Source: Rhodothermales bacterium (GTDB lineage Bacteria > Bacteroidota > Rhodothermia > Rhodothermales > Bin80). From it: a DNA stretch of 55,399 nt. Positions 27,485 to 37,266 of the stretch are shown piece after piece. Both the position numbers and the translations under genes were made by a program. The stretch is from NCBI GenBank assembly GCA_022821385.1, contig JAJEDR010000015.1, forward strand, positions 1 through 55,399, in the 5' to 3' direction. The stretch's first letter is position 1; the number at the start of each line of letters is the position of its first letter. The notes under the pieces were generated by a model that was given only the letters and a program-made list of their open reading frames with translations, was not told the origin of the DNA and did not search any database.

Positions 27485-29959
27485 ATGGAACGTACAGAGT
27501 ATAAACCGGTGCAGGTCACTAAATTTGGAGGCACTTCTGTAGGCACCGCGGAGCGAATTAGGCGAGGCGTTCGTTTGGTTCAGGAGATCGCCGCAGATGT
27601 CCAGCGCGTGGTGGTGGTTTCAGCAATGGGAGGGGTTACCGATAAATTGCTGGATTCCGTAGAAGAGTCACTTTCAGAGAAAAAGCTTCCAGACCGCATT
27701 CTCGACGAGTTACATGATCGTCATGCGGCGGCAGCGCACGAACTTGTGCCAAGCGGGGAACAGCAGCAACTACTTGCATATTTGGAGGAGCTCTGGGCGG
27801 AGCTGGAAAGGTTATTGCAGGGGATCGCGCTTCTGGGAGAGTGTACAGCTCGCACTAGGGATTCTATTCTAAGCATTGGTGAGCGGGCTTCCGCTCCACT
27901 TGTAGCGGCGGCGTTTCGAGCTGTTGGCGAAAAGTCGAGGCACATGGATGCCCGCAAACTGATCAGGACGGACGCAAACTATGGGGAGGCGCATGTGGAT
28001 TTTGATGAAACCATCCGGCGGATCCGAGCAAGATTCGAAGATCTTCCACGCGATCAGATTACGGTTGTAACCGGATACATTGCTTCTGCTTCGGATGGAT
28101 CCACCACCACATTAGGACGCTCAGGGAGCGATTTTACGGCAACCATCCTTGGTTTAGCACTGCGTGCACGGCGTGTGGTCATCTGGACGGATGTTGATGG
28201 GGTGCTGTCAGCAGATCCTCGGGATGTCCCCGAAGCCTTCCCGCTGGCCCGTCTCAGTTATACCGAAGCGGCAGAAATGGCCTATTTCGGGGCTCGCATC
28301 CTGCATCCTCGCACAATGCGACCTGTTCAGTCGCTGGGTATCCCTCTCCTGATCAAGAACTCTCTAAATCCCAAGGCACCAGGTACACTGATCTCCAATG
28401 AGTCGCGTTCGGTAGAGCTCAGAGTAAAGGCGATCTCTACCATTCGGGATGTTGCGGTGGTAATGCTGGAGGGTAGCGGCATGTTAGGCATGCCGGGGAT
28501 TGCCGCGCGGGTTTTCGTTCCTCTGGCGGAGCAGAGTATCAACGTGTTGATGATCGCACAGGCTTCCAGTGAACACAGCATTTGCCTGGTTGTGCGCGAA
28601 TCGGATTCCGATTCTGCCGTAGAAACGCTGCGAAATGCCTTCCAGCGTGAATTGGTGTACGGAGATGTTGGCAGGATTTATTCCATCCCAAGATGTGCTA
28701 TTGTCTCTGCGGTAGGTGACAGAATGCGACATCATCCGGGGTTAGCGGGTCGCATGTTCGCGACACTTGGGCGCAGTCGTGTCAATGTGCTGTCAATTGC
28801 ACAGGGGGCAGCAGAAACGAATATTTCGGCGGTGGTCAGAGACGATGAGGTTCGGCGGGCTGTACGGGCCTTGCATGAGGCGTTTCCGCTCGGGCGTTTG
28901 CGTGCTCACGTGTGTCTACTGGGACCAGGGCGCGTCGGCGCCCACCTCCTGCAGCTCTTGGCGAAACAGCACAACGATCTGTTGGAGCGTGTTAAGCTGA
29001 ATATTAAGCTCATCGGGCTCGCGAATTCAAGAACAATGCTTTGGGATGCGGATGGTCTTGAGTTTGGCACAGCAGTTTCCAAGCTCGCGGATGGGCGTCC
29101 GGCCAACCTGGACTGGTTAGTAGAGCAACTGGGCGCCAGTCGACTGGAACGGATCATTGTCGTGGATGCTACGGCAAGTCAGGCAGTTGCAGCCCGGTAC
29201 CCCGATTTCCTTGAACTCGGGCTGGGCGTTGTAACCGCCAATAAACTGGCAAATACACTGGATCTGCCGTTCTATCAACGTCTGCAAAAGGCAGCCAAGC
29301 GGCGCGAAGTAGCTTTTCGTTACGAAACCACGGTCGGTGCAGCTCTTCCGGTTATTTCTACACTCAAGGATCTGGTAAGAACCGGAGATCCGGTTCACAG
29401 GATTGAAGGCGTTCTGTCAGGAACGCTGGCTTACGTTTTCAACAGTCTTGATGTAGGAGAATCTTTTTCGTCAATCGTGGAGCGAGCACATGCGAATGGC
29501 TGGACAGAACCGGATCCGGCGGATGATCTAAGCGGGGAAGATGTCGCTCGAAAGCTGCTGATCCTGGCCCGTGAGCTAGGTCTTGCCGTCGAACGAGATG
29601 ATATTAAGGTTGAATCCCTGTTGCCGGCAGGACTTCAGCCGGGTACCCCGGAGACGCTCTTTTGTGAACTCAAAAAGGTTGATCATGAATGGAAAGCGCG
29701 GGTTGAGGAAGCGGCTCGTCAGGGCGAGCGGTTACGCTATATCGCCAGACTTGAAGACGGACGATTAGATGTTAGTGTTCAGTCTGTATCCAGTGATTCC
29801 CCATTTGCCAAAGCACCTGGGCGGGGGAATATTGTTGTATTCACGACGGATCGTTATAACGACGAGCCATTGGTTGTACAGGGGCCAGGGGCAGGCCTGG
29901 GGGTTACAGCTGGGGGGCTTCTGGCTGACCTGATCTATTCGGCAGAAATTATGCCCTAA
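27485..29959 (+). CDS. thrA: Bifunctional aspartokinase/homoserine dehydrogenase
   Basis: An 824-residue fused enzyme. The N-terminal aspartokinase (about 9-300) has KFGGTSVG at 13-20, the SGSDFTATILG motif, and WTDVDGVLSADPR. Two ACT-type regulatory domains (about 315-460) follow, with ARVFVPLAEQSINVLMIAQA and NVLSIAQGAAETN. The C-terminal homoserine dehydrogenase (about 475-824) has the nucleotide site GPGRVG at 480-485, VTANK and GVLSGTLAYVFN. It catalyses the first and third steps from aspartate to threonine and supplies lysine synthesis. The ACT domains predict feedback control, probably by threonine. GGGGGG lies about 9 bases before the ATG. dapB follows after 34 bp and dapA after that, so one operon is likely; no thrB or thrC is seen. 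Confidence 0.95.
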   Translation: MERTEYKPVQVTKFGGTSVGTAERIRRGVRLVQEIAADVQRVVVVSAMGGVTDKLLDSVEESLSEKKLPDRILDELHDRHAAAAHELVPSGEQQQLLAYLEELWAELERLLQGIALLGECTARTRDSILSIGERASAPLVAAAFRAVGEKSRHMDARKLIRTDANYGEAHVDFDETIRRIRARFEDLPRDQITVVTGYIASASDGSTTTLGRSGSDFTATILGLALRARRVVIWTDVDGVLSADPRDVPEAFPLARLSYTEAAEMAYFGARILHPRTMRPVQSLGIPLLIKNSLNPKAPGTLISNESRSVELRVKAISTIRDVAVVMLEGSGMLGMPGIAARVFVPLAEQSINVLMIAQASSEHSICLVVRESDSDSAVETLRNAFQRELVYGDVGRIYSIPRCAIVSAVGDRMRHHPGLAGRMFATLGRSRVNVLSIAQGAAETNISAVVRDDEVRRAVRALHEAFPLGRLRAHVCLLGPGRVGAHLLQLLAKQHNDLLERVKLNIKLIGLANSRTMLWDADGLEFGTAVSKLADGRPANLDWLVEQLGASRLERIIVVDATASQAVAARYPDFLELGLGVVTANKLANTLDLPFYQRLQKAAKRREVAFRYETTVGAALPVISTLKDLVRTGDPVHRIEGVLSGTLAYVFNSLDVGESFSSIVERAHANGWTEPDPADDLSGEDVARKLLILARELGLAVERDDIKVESLLPAGLQPGTPETLFCELKKVDHEWKARVEEAARQGERLRYIARLEDGRLDVSVQSVSSDSPFAKAPGRGNIVVFTTDRYNDEPLVVQGPGAGLGVTAGGLLADLIYSAEIMP

Positions 29960-29993
29960 TTCGCAGGGCCTTTATTGCCTCTATTGAATCTTG

Positions 29994-30746
29994 ATGTCAG
30001 TTTCGTTACAAATTGCGATCGCTGGTACCGGACGTATGGGAAGCGCGGTCGCAGCATCCGCAACCTCACGAGGGCATGAGATCAGCCAACGTTTTAACCG
30101 TGATAATCCCGTAACCGAGGCAGCATTAAAACGTAAACCCGACGTCGTTATAGACTTTACACAGCCGGCAATTACGGTCCAGAACATTGAGGCTTACTGC
30201 AGGACAAACGTACCTGCGGTCGTCGGTACAACAGGGTGGTATGATGAAATCAATGACGTCCGTCGTCTTGTGGATCAGCATAATGCCGCTGTACTGTACA
30301 GCCCCAATTACTCCCTAGGTATTCAACTTGTCCTGCAGGCATTGCGTGCAATGGCTCCATTACTGAACAAGCTGCCAGAATTCGATATGGCCTTGCATGA
30401 GTTGCATCATACAGCGAAGATTGATTCTCCTAGCGGTACGGCCATCAATCTGGCAACCGAAATAGTTGAGAATATTGAGAGAAAACACAAGTGGGGAGGT
30501 CACACCACGCCGCATGATCCATTACAGCTTGAGGTTTCAGCAACCCGGCTGGGACACGTATTTGGGCAGCATCGCGTGATCATTGATAGCCCTGCAGACA
30601 ACATCTTATTAGAGCACACCGCCAAGAGTCGTGACGGTTTTGCTCTGGGGGCAGTACGCGCCGCGGAGTGGATACAGGGACGAACTGGATTGTTCACGCT
30701 GGAGGATATGCTTTCTGACTGGTTTTCAGTGACCCAACAAATATGA
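29994..30746 (+). CDS. dapB: 4-Hydroxy-tetrahydrodipicolinate reductase
   Basis: 250 residues from the ATG at 29994 (a TTG codon just before it is in frame). The N-terminal Rossmann motif is IAIAGTGRMGS, followed by DVVIDFTQP and VVGTTGW. The catalytic signature ELHHTAKIDSPSGTA contains the His and Lys of the active site. Length is in the usual range for the family. It reduces the product of DapA in lysine and diaminopimelate synthesis, using NAD(P)H in the cytoplasm. It lies between thrA (34 bp) and dapA (6 bp), as expected for an aspartate-pathway operon. Confidence 0.95.
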   Translation: MSVSLQIAIAGTGRMGSAVAASATSRGHEISQRFNRDNPVTEAALKRKPDVVIDFTQPAITVQNIEAYCRTNVPAVVGTTGWYDEINDVRRLVDQHNAAVLYSPNYSLGIQLVLQALRAMAPLLNKLPEFDMALHELHHTAKIDSPSGTAINLATEIVENIERKHKWGGHTTPHDPLQLEVSATRLGHVFGQHRVIIDSPADNILLEHTAKSRDGFALGAVRAAEWIQGRTGLFTLEDMLSDWFSVTQQI

Positions 30747-30752
30747 CTTCGA

Positions 30753-31661
30753 ATGCTGTTTAGAGGTGCTGCCCCGGCGCTTGTGACGCCCTTCTCCGAA
30801 ACAGGGGCGATTGATAAAGCTGCATTCTGTGGATTGATTGAACACCAGATCACATCGGGCGCTGCAGCCCTGGTTGTTCTTGGTACGACGGGTGAAAATC
30901 CAACGGTTACGTCCACGGAAAGAAGCGAGCTGGTTGCCACTGCGGTTGAATATGCATCTGGTCGTGTTCCGGTTATAGTTGGCACGGGAACTAACTCAAC
31001 CGCGGAAAGCATTACGTTTTCTATTGAAGCCGAGCGATTGGGAGCTGACGGTTTACTCGTTGTCGGTCCCTACTACAACAAGCCCCCTCAAAGGGGATTT
31101 GAAGCTCATATAGCGGCCATTGCAGCAGCAACCTCGTCCCCGATCATACTCTACAATGTCCCCAGCCGTACAGGCTTTGACATTGACCTGGAGACCATTC
31201 TCAATCTGGCAAACGAAATCCCCGCCGTAGTCGGGGTGAAGGAGGCTTCAGGTGATCTCTCAAAGGTCGCAGATCTTATCCAAGGTCGACCGGATGGGTT
31301 TGCAGTGTATTCCGGGGATGATGAGTGGACGCTATTCTTCCTGGTTCTTGGGGCAGATGGGGTTATTTCGGTTGTCAGTAATATTCTTCCACGCATGATG
31401 CACAAACTTACGCAAGTCGGTCTGCAGGGTGATCTGATTGGCGCAGCAGAGATGCACCATTCGTTGGTGCATGCAATGCGAGCGTGTTTTTTCGATACTA
31501 ATCCGATACCCGTCAAGGCGGTTCTGGCTCATCTTGGAAAGTGTAGGCCTACGGTGCGCCTGCCTCTTGTCGAATTGCCTCCCGAGAAAAAAAGCAGGGT
31601 AATGGCTGCGTTTGCTACGGCACTGGAAGACGAACTTGGAATTCAAGACCGTTCCTGGTAG
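30753..31661 (+). CDS. dapA: 4-Hydroxy-tetrahydrodipicolinate synthase
   Basis: A 302-residue TIM-barrel enzyme that condenses pyruvate with aspartate semialdehyde. Active-site residues are all present: Thr45-Thr46 in GTTGE, Tyr134 in ILYNVPSRTG, Arg139, and the Schiff-base Lys163 in GVKEASGD. It starts 6 bp after the dapB stop. An overlapping ATG at 30743 meets a stop within seven codons, so 30753 is the start. It completes a thrA-dapB-dapA set feeding threonine, lysine and cell-wall diaminopimelate. Confidence 0.96.
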   Translation: MLFRGAAPALVTPFSETGAIDKAAFCGLIEHQITSGAAALVVLGTTGENPTVTSTERSELVATAVEYASGRVPVIVGTGTNSTAESITFSIEAERLGADGLLVVGPYYNKPPQRGFEAHIAAIAAATSSPIILYNVPSRTGFDIDLETILNLANEIPAVVGVKEASGDLSKVADLIQGRPDGFAVYSGDDEWTLFFLVLGADGVISVVSNILPRMMHKLTQVGLQGDLIGAAEMHHSLVHAMRACFFDTNPIPVKAVLAHLGKCRPTVRLPLVELPPEKKSRVMAAFATALEDELGIQDRSW

Positions 31662-31979
31662 TTATATGCCCATTTCTGAATCACGGGGAGATGTGTCATA
31701 CAAGTGAGCAGTAGCACGTGATTAAGTAGTGCAGAAAACATCGTGTAATCTGGACATAAATGGGCCGATCCTCGGTTTCCAAACGCTCACTTAGGCGTAT
31801 AACTATCTGAATTTATCCGGTGAATATAGTCTGTGTTCACGGATTAGCATAACATTGTCGAGGCACATGCCCAATATGATAAAGGCAACGGATGCACCAA
31901 AGGAAGAAGCACTGTAAGAAACGGAGGGCATGCCATGACGGCGGCATTGTGCATGGACCAGTCACATAAACAGGAGTAA
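31662..31979 (+). other. Intergenic region between dapA and gyrA
   Basis: 318 bp that should carry the gyrA promoter. No clear terminator for the thrA-dapB-dapA operon is visible. The last 45 bp are occupied by a possible 14-codon leader frame that abuts the gyrA start; otherwise I see nothing definable. Confidence 0.5.
31935..31979 (+). CDS. Possible leader peptide directly before gyrA
   Basis: A 14-codon frame (MTAALCMDQSHKQE) starts at an ATG that has GGAGG 7 bases upstream and ends in a TAA that touches the gyrA ATG (TAAATG). The gyrA ribosome site (CAGGAG) lies inside its last codons, so ribosomes finishing the leader could re-initiate on gyrA. Whether it is translated is unknown; chance is possible at this length. 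Confidence 0.35.
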   Translation: MTAALCMDQSHKQE

Positions 31980-34559
31980 ATGACCGACCTTGTTTCTGAA
32001 GTAGGGGATGATAACGGGCGTATTGTGCCGTTAAACATCATTGAGGAGATGGAAGCCTCCTACATTGATTATTCAATGTCGGTGATCGTGGGGCGGGCGC
32101 TTCCTGATGTTCGAGATGGCCTTAAGCCAGTGCATCGGCGCGTATTGTATGGTATGCGGGAGCTGGGGCTTGGTCCGGGTTCGACCTACAAAAAGAGTGC
32201 CCGTATTGTAGGCGAGGTGTTGGGTAAGTATCATCCGCACGGTGATTCGTCGGTCTACGATACGATGGTACGGATGGCGCAGGAGTTTTCACTCCGCTAT
32301 CCACTTGTGGACGGTCAGGGTAATTTTGGATCAGTAGACGGTGACTCTGCCGCTGCGATGCGGTACACAGAAGCACGTCTGACACGCCCTGCCGCAGAGC
32401 TGCTCCGGGATATCAGACAGGATACCATTGATTTTCAGGAGAATTTTGACGGTTCACTTCAAGAGCCTATAGTTCTGCCTGCGTCATTCCCGAATCTGCT
32501 GGTCAACGGAGGCGACGGAATTGCTGTGGGCATGGCAACCAAAATTCCCCCGCACAACCTTCGCGAGGTGGCTGATGCCATTATAGCCTATATAGAAAAC
32601 CCCGAAATTGATACTCTGGGGCTTATGGAGTATGTCCCTGGCCCGGATTTCCCGACAGGAGGTATCATTCACGGTATCAATGGGATCCAGAAGGCCTATC
32701 ACACTGGTCGGGGCCGTGTTGTCATCAGAGCGCGTATGCATGAGGAGGAGCTGCGCAAGGGCCGAGAAGCGTTGATTATTACAGAATTGCCTTATCAGGT
32801 TAACAAGGCGCTGCTGATAACCAAGATTGCTGATCTTGTACGTGATAAGCGCATCCAGAGCATAAGTGACCTGCGCGATGAAAGCGACCGTGACGGGATG
32901 CGTATCGTTATTGAGCTCAAGAAGGATGCGATTGCCAAAGTTGTTGAAAACAAGCTCTATAAGTATTCCAAGTGTCAGCACACCTTTGGTGCAAACCTGG
33001 TAGCTCTGGTTAATGGCCGCCCGGAGGTACTCACGTTAAAAGATGCGATTGTTCACTTTGTCAATCACCGGCATGAAGTAGTCACCCGTCGCACGCAGTA
33101 CCAACTTAATGAGGCCGAGAAACAGGCGCATATACTGGAGGGACTCACAATTGCACTGGATCATCTGGATGCAATTATTACCATGATTCGTGAATCTGCT
33201 GATACAGCGGAAGCTCGTGAGTGCCTGATGGCGGGAGTATGGCCGGCGAAACTGTCCCTCGCACAACTCGAAAAGCTGGGTCTATCAGCAGAAGCACCGG
33301 GGCAAGCAGACCATGGTAGAGCCTCCTGGTTAAGTGAAGCCCAAGCGGATGCAATTCTTGCGCTTCGACTTAACCGGCTGACCGGCCTGGAGCGTGACAA
33401 GATCGTAACAGACTTTGAAGCGAAGAAGAAGGAGGTAGTGGGTTTGACTGCGATCCTCGGCAGTGAGGAGCGCCGGATGAGCATCATCAAGGAAGAGATC
33501 CGGGAACTGGCAGAAAAACATGGAGATGCACGTCGCACAAAGATTGATTCCTCGGGAAGCGGAGATATATTGATCGAAGACCTGATCAGTAATGATCAGG
33601 TTGTCGTTACGATATCTCACCAAGGAATCCTCAAGCGTACGGCGGCGCAGGAATTTCAGGCTCAGGGGCGTGGTGGAAAAGGTTCACGCGGTAGCAGCCT
33701 GCGCAGGGACGATTATGTCGAGCACCTGTTTGTTTCGTACAATCTGGATTACCTGCTGATTTTCACGGATCATGGCAAGTGCTACTGGTTGAGGGTGTTC
33801 CGCATTCCGGCCGGCGGGCGTGCGGCACGTGGTCGCAGCATTCGTAACCTTATTTCTATTGCAGCAGATGATCGTATTCGGGCCATATTACCGATCAGTC
33901 GAGAGGACTTCTTGAGCGAAGAGTACCTGAAGTCGCATTATGTACTGATGGCCACACGCCGTGGTATGCTCAAGAAAACGAGTCTTTGGGCGTTCCGCTA
34001 TCCCTGGCAAGCGGGCATTAAGGCTATTGTTGTTCGAGAGGGTGACGCCGTATTGGAGGCTCGCTTGACCGACGGTAAGAGGCAGATAGTTCTGGCAACA
34101 TCGGCGGGAAGGGCAAACCGGCGCAGTGAAGAGCGGATACGGGCAATGGGGCGTGTCACAAGGGGGCTGATTGGGATAAGGCTCGGGGAAGGTGAACGTG
34201 TAATTGGTATGGTAGTGATTTCCGAGGATACTGATCGCACGCTTCTAACGATTAGTGCAAATGGTTACGGAAAGCGCACGGAGATCAGCAAGTATCCGTT
34301 ACACTCGAATGCGGGGAAGGGGGTTATAGCACATAGAATAAATGAGAAGACGGGAGCACTTGTGGCGCTCCATGGCGTGACAGATACGGATGATCTGATG
34401 ATCATCACTCAGAATGGCAAACTGATTCGTCAGTCTGTAAATAAGATTTCGCAGACTGCAAGGGGCGCGATCGGTGTACGTACAATCCGCCTTGAAGAAG
34501 ATGATGCCATTGCCGACGTTACACGTGTGGTTGAGGAAGAGGAGGAATTAGCGGAATAG
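31980..34559 (+). CDS. gyrA: DNA gyrase subunit A
   Basis: An 859-residue type II topoisomerase A subunit. The N-terminal winged-helix region has the catalytic Tyr129 in AMRYTEARL. The quinolone region reads [17 protein letters not shown], with Ser90 and Asp94 at the positions equal to E. coli Ser83 and Asp87, so it is of the drug-sensitive type. The C-terminal DNA-wrapping domain carries a GyrA-box variant QGRGGKG instead of QRRGGKG, which together with the overall fit argues for gyrA rather than parC. The tail is acidic (EEEEELAE). It introduces negative supercoils together with GyrB, whose gene is not in the window. The start is set by AGGAG 4-8 bases upstream. Confidence 0.95.
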   Translation: MTDLVSEVGDDNGRIVPLNIIEEMEASYIDYSMSVIVGRALPDVRDGLKPVHRRVLYGMRELGLGPGSTYKKSARIVGEVLGKYHPHGDSSVYDTMVRMAQEFSLRYPLVDGQGNFGSVDGDSAAAMRYTEARLTRPAAELLRDIRQDTIDFQENFDGSLQEPIVLPASFPNLLVNGGDGIAVGMATKIPPHNLREVADAIIAYIENPEIDTLGLMEYVPGPDFPTGGIIHGINGIQKAYHTGRGRVVIRARMHEEELRKGREALIITELPYQVNKALLITKIADLVRDKRIQSISDLRDESDRDGMRIVIELKKDAIAKVVENKLYKYSKCQHTFGANLVALVNGRPEVLTLKDAIVHFVNHRHEVVTRRTQYQLNEAEKQAHILEGLTIALDHLDAIITMIRESADTAEARECLMAGVWPAKLSLAQLEKLGLSAEAPGQADHGRASWLSEAQADAILALRLNRLTGLERDKIVTDFEAKKKEVVGLTAILGSEERRMSIIKEEIRELAEKHGDARRTKIDSSGSGDILIEDLISNDQVVVTISHQGILKRTAAQEFQAQGRGGKGSRGSSLRRDDYVEHLFVSYNLDYLLIFTDHGKCYWLRVFRIPAGGRAARGRSIRNLISIAADDRIRAILPISREDFLSEEYLKSHYVLMATRRGMLKKTSLWAFRYPWQAGIKAIVVREGDAVLEARLTDGKRQIVLATSAGRANRRSEERIRAMGRVTRGLIGIRLGEGERVIGMVVISEDTDRTLLTISANGYGKRTEISKYPLHSNAGKGVIAHRINEKTGALVALHGVTDTDDLMIITQNGKLIRQSVNKISQTARGAIGVRTIRLEEDDAIADVTRVVEEEEELAE

Positions 34560-34780
34560 TTCCTTGCTCGGGTGGCTAGATTGAATCGATCGCACCAGCG
34601 TCCTCATTGCATCTCATCACCTGGACACAGTAAACAGGAATGTAGATCCCTAGTGGAGGATGGAGAGTTGCTGCTCTACCCAACGCATACGATTTGGGCA
34701 CCACGCGCCTATAGGATCCAAGCACCAAATATTCGTTATTGAAGACGGGCCGGGACTGCTTACCTAATCAGATCGGTTGC

Positions 34781-36223
34781 TCACTTAGGGGACAAGATTC
34801 CCGAGTCGTTCGGAGATGTCTTCGCTTTTGCAGTACAACCGGCCTGTACCACCCGATCAAATATATCCATCCCAAAATCCAACTCATCTTGCGTAATGAT
34901 CAGAGGTGGTCGGAAACGAATGGTTGATTGGCCGCAACCGATCACCAACAAGCCGTTCTCGCGGCAAAGCTTGAGCAGTTCATTGCGGAGTGATCTAGTT
35001 GAAACATCAATGGCACACATGAGGCCACGCCCACGCGCGTTTGAGAGGTGATCATTGAAATCAGCTATTTTTTTGAGACGCTCCAGGAGGTGATTTCCTA
35101 GATCACGCGTATTACGGAGGAGTGCATCTTCCTCCATGATCTCCATGATGCGGTCAAATCTCACCATATCTACCAGGTTGCCTCCCCAAGTAGAGTTGAT
35201 TCGTCCAGGCTTGACAAATACGTGATCTTCAACTTCATCAAGCCTTTGACCTGCTAGGACCCCACACACCTGTGTTTTTTTTCCAAAGGCGATCAGATCG
35301 GGTGTAACTCCCAACTGCTCCCAAGCCCAGAACGTACCTGTGATTCCCGCACCGCATTGAACCTCATCAAAAATGAGCAACGCATCGTTCTCCATACACA
35401 GTTCCTTGAGGGCACTCAGAAATTCTGGCCGAAAATGATTATCTCCTCCTTCACCCTGAATGGTCTCCAGGATAATACAGGCGATCTCATTCTTACGCTC
35501 GAAGAAGTATGATTTAGCTTCTTCAAGTGCTTGTGCTTCCAGGCGAGTTACATGCTCCAGGTGATCCGCTAAGGGGAATGTGATTTTTGGATTCAGGATA
35601 CGGGGCCAGTCGAATTTGGGAAAGAATCTTGTTTTCCACGGATCAGATGTATTGGTGAGGGATAATGTGTAGCCACTTCGTCCATGAAAGGCTTCTCGCA
35701 GGTGCATGACATCTTGGCCGTGCTCGCTGGAAATGCCTTTAGCAAGATTCTTGCGCACCTTCCAGTCGAAGGCGGCCTTCAATGTGTTCTCAACGGCAAG
35801 CGCACCACCAGAAATAAAGAACGCGTACGGTAAGGTGCTGGGTTGTGCAACACGATTAAAGGTTTCAAGGAACCGTGCCATGTGGGAGGTTTGCACATCC
35901 GAGTTTGAAACCTTGTTCAGCGCAGCATCTTTGAGTCGCTTGAGCGCATCCTCGTCGGATTCAAGTTTGGGATGATTCATCCCCAGCATATTACTGGCAA
36001 AGAAACCAAAGAAATCTATATAGGGCTTGCCGGTAAGCCCGTCCACCAGTGTGACGCCCTGACTTGCCCGCATATCCAGCACAATGGGCATCATACCTTT
36101 AGCATTGAGGTGCTTGCCAAATATATCTGGTACCTGTCCTGAGCGAATGTGCATGGATCGTGGAGATTGGTTGAGTTTAGGTTGCTCTGGATCAATGACG
36201 GCACTGAAAGGTACGCGTGGCAC
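34781..36223 (-). CDS. lat: L-lysine 6-transaminase
   Basis: A 480-residue class III PLP aminotransferase. It has the lysine-epsilon-aminotransferase features: [15 protein letters not shown] near residue 75, [23 protein letters not shown], and the PLP Lys in [10 protein letters not shown]. The family transfers the 6-amino group of lysine to 2-oxoglutarate, giving allysine, which cyclises to piperideine-6-carboxylate. No partner dehydrogenase is nearby, so the product's fate is unclear: lysine breakdown, pipecolate or a stress role are options. The frame begins at a GTG at 36223 that overlaps lipA on the other strand by 7 bp. Neither GTG has a ribosome site, and Met24 (36154) is a plausible real start. 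Confidence 0.88.
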   Translation of the reverse strand: MPRVPFSAVIDPEQPKLNQSPRSMHIRSGQVPDIFGKHLNAKGMMPIVLDMRASQGVTLVDGLTGKPYIDFFGFFASNMLGMNHPKLESDEDALKRLKDAALNKVSNSDVQTSHMARFLETFNRVAQPSTLPYAFFISGGALAVENTLKAAFDWKVRKNLAKGISSEHGQDVMHLREAFHGRSGYTLSLTNTSDPWKTRFFPKFDWPRILNPKITFPLADHLEHVTRLEAQALEEAKSYFFERKNEIACIILETIQGEGGDNHFRPEFLSALKELCMENDALLIFDEVQCGAGITGTFWAWEQLGVTPDLIAFGKKTQVCGVLAGQRLDEVEDHVFVKPGRINSTWGGNLVDMVRFDRIMEIMEEDALLRNTRDLGNHLLERLKKIADFNDHLSNARGRGLMCAIDVSTRSLRNELLKLCRENGLLVIGCGQSTIRFRPPLIITQDELDFGMDIFDRVVQAGCTAKAKTSPNDSGILSPK

Positions 36224-37200
36224 TAGAGCAGATTCTTAAGCCGTTGAATTCTACAGTGCGTCCATCTCTCCCCGGGGAAGTTACGTTGAAAAAGGTGTCA
36301 GGTGCAACAGGGGATGCAGCCCCGGGTTTCGTTGGCCTGCCGCTTGTCGAGACACAGCTGCGTGTTCGACGCCCTGACTGGTTGCGTGTTAAGCTGCCCT
36401 ACGGCCCGGTGTACAAGAATCTCGTTGAGCTGATTGACGAGCACGATTTGCATACCGTATGCCAGAGTGCCCGTTGCCCTAACATGGGTGAGTGCTGGAC
36501 TGCAGGAACAGCGACCTTCATGATTCTCGGCAATGTATGCACAAGATCCTGCGGCTTCTGTGCTGTTCAGACGGGCAGGCCTGAGCCGGGCCTGGATTAC
36601 GATGAGCCACGTCGTGTAGCAAATGCTGCGCGTATTATGGGTTTGAAGCATGTGGTCGTGACCTCTGTAAATCGCGATGAAAGAGAAGATGGAGGTGCGC
36701 CCATCTTCGCGGAAACCATTCGCCGTATCCGCAAAGAAATCCCGGGTTGCACCGTAGAGGTACTGATCCCAGATTTTAGGGGTATATGGGATGCGCTGCA
36801 GATCGTTTTGGATGAGCGTCCAGAGATCCTTAACCACAATGTGGAGAGCGTACCACGCCTGTACCGTCGGGTACGCCCACAGGCGGACTATGAACGTTCA
36901 TTAAAGGTACTGGAGATTTCAAAAGACCAGGGGCTGCGTACCAAGAGCGGTATTATGGTTGGCCTGGGAGAGACCGAAGACGAAGTACTCACGTTGATGG
37001 ACGATTTTGTGCGTGTGGGGGTTGACGTAATGACCATTGGACAGTACTTGCAACCGACGCACATGCATTTACCGGTTGAGGAATTTATTCACCCCGATCA
37101 GTTTAGGCGCTATAAAGAAATTGGGGAGGCCAAGGGGATTGAGCATGTCGAGAGCGGTCCGCTGGTACGCAGCTCATACCACGCTGAGCGTCACGTATAG
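36217..37200 (+). CDS. lipA: Lipoyl synthase
   Basis: A 327-residue radical SAM enzyme that inserts two sulfurs into octanoyl groups on lipoyl domains. Both iron-sulfur clusters are visible: auxiliary-cluster cysteines at 82, 87 and 93 ([12 protein letters not shown]) and the radical SAM CxxxCxxC at 108-115 (CTRSCGFC). The C-terminal motif [13 protein letters not shown] supplies the conserved Ser. The first GTG gives an N-terminal extension of about 50 residues before [11 protein letters not shown], longer than usual and overlapping the divergent lat frame, so a later start is likely. lipB is not seen in the window. Confidence 0.93.
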   Translation: MALEQILKPLNSTVRPSLPGEVTLKKVSGATGDAAPGFVGLPLVETQLRVRRPDWLRVKLPYGPVYKNLVELIDEHDLHTVCQSARCPNMGECWTAGTATFMILGNVCTRSCGFCAVQTGRPEPGLDYDEPRRVANAARIMGLKHVVVTSVNRDEREDGGAPIFAETIRRIRKEIPGCTVEVLIPDFRGIWDALQIVLDERPEILNHNVESVPRLYRRVRPQADYERSLKVLEISKDQGLRTKSGIMVGLGETEDEVLTLMDDFVRVGVDVMTIGQYLQPTHMHLPVEEFIHPDQFRRYKEIGEAKGIEHVESGPLVRSSYHAERHV

Positions 37201-37266
37201 CCGTGAAGGACCAAGCGTGCACCGTGCCTGATGCTCTGCAGGTTTATCCCTTATCAGCACTGCGGG

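Noticed and set aside
31980-34559. Assignment as topoisomerase IV subunit parC
   Set aside because: The GyrA-box variant QGRGGKG and the full-length wrapping domain fit gyrase A better.
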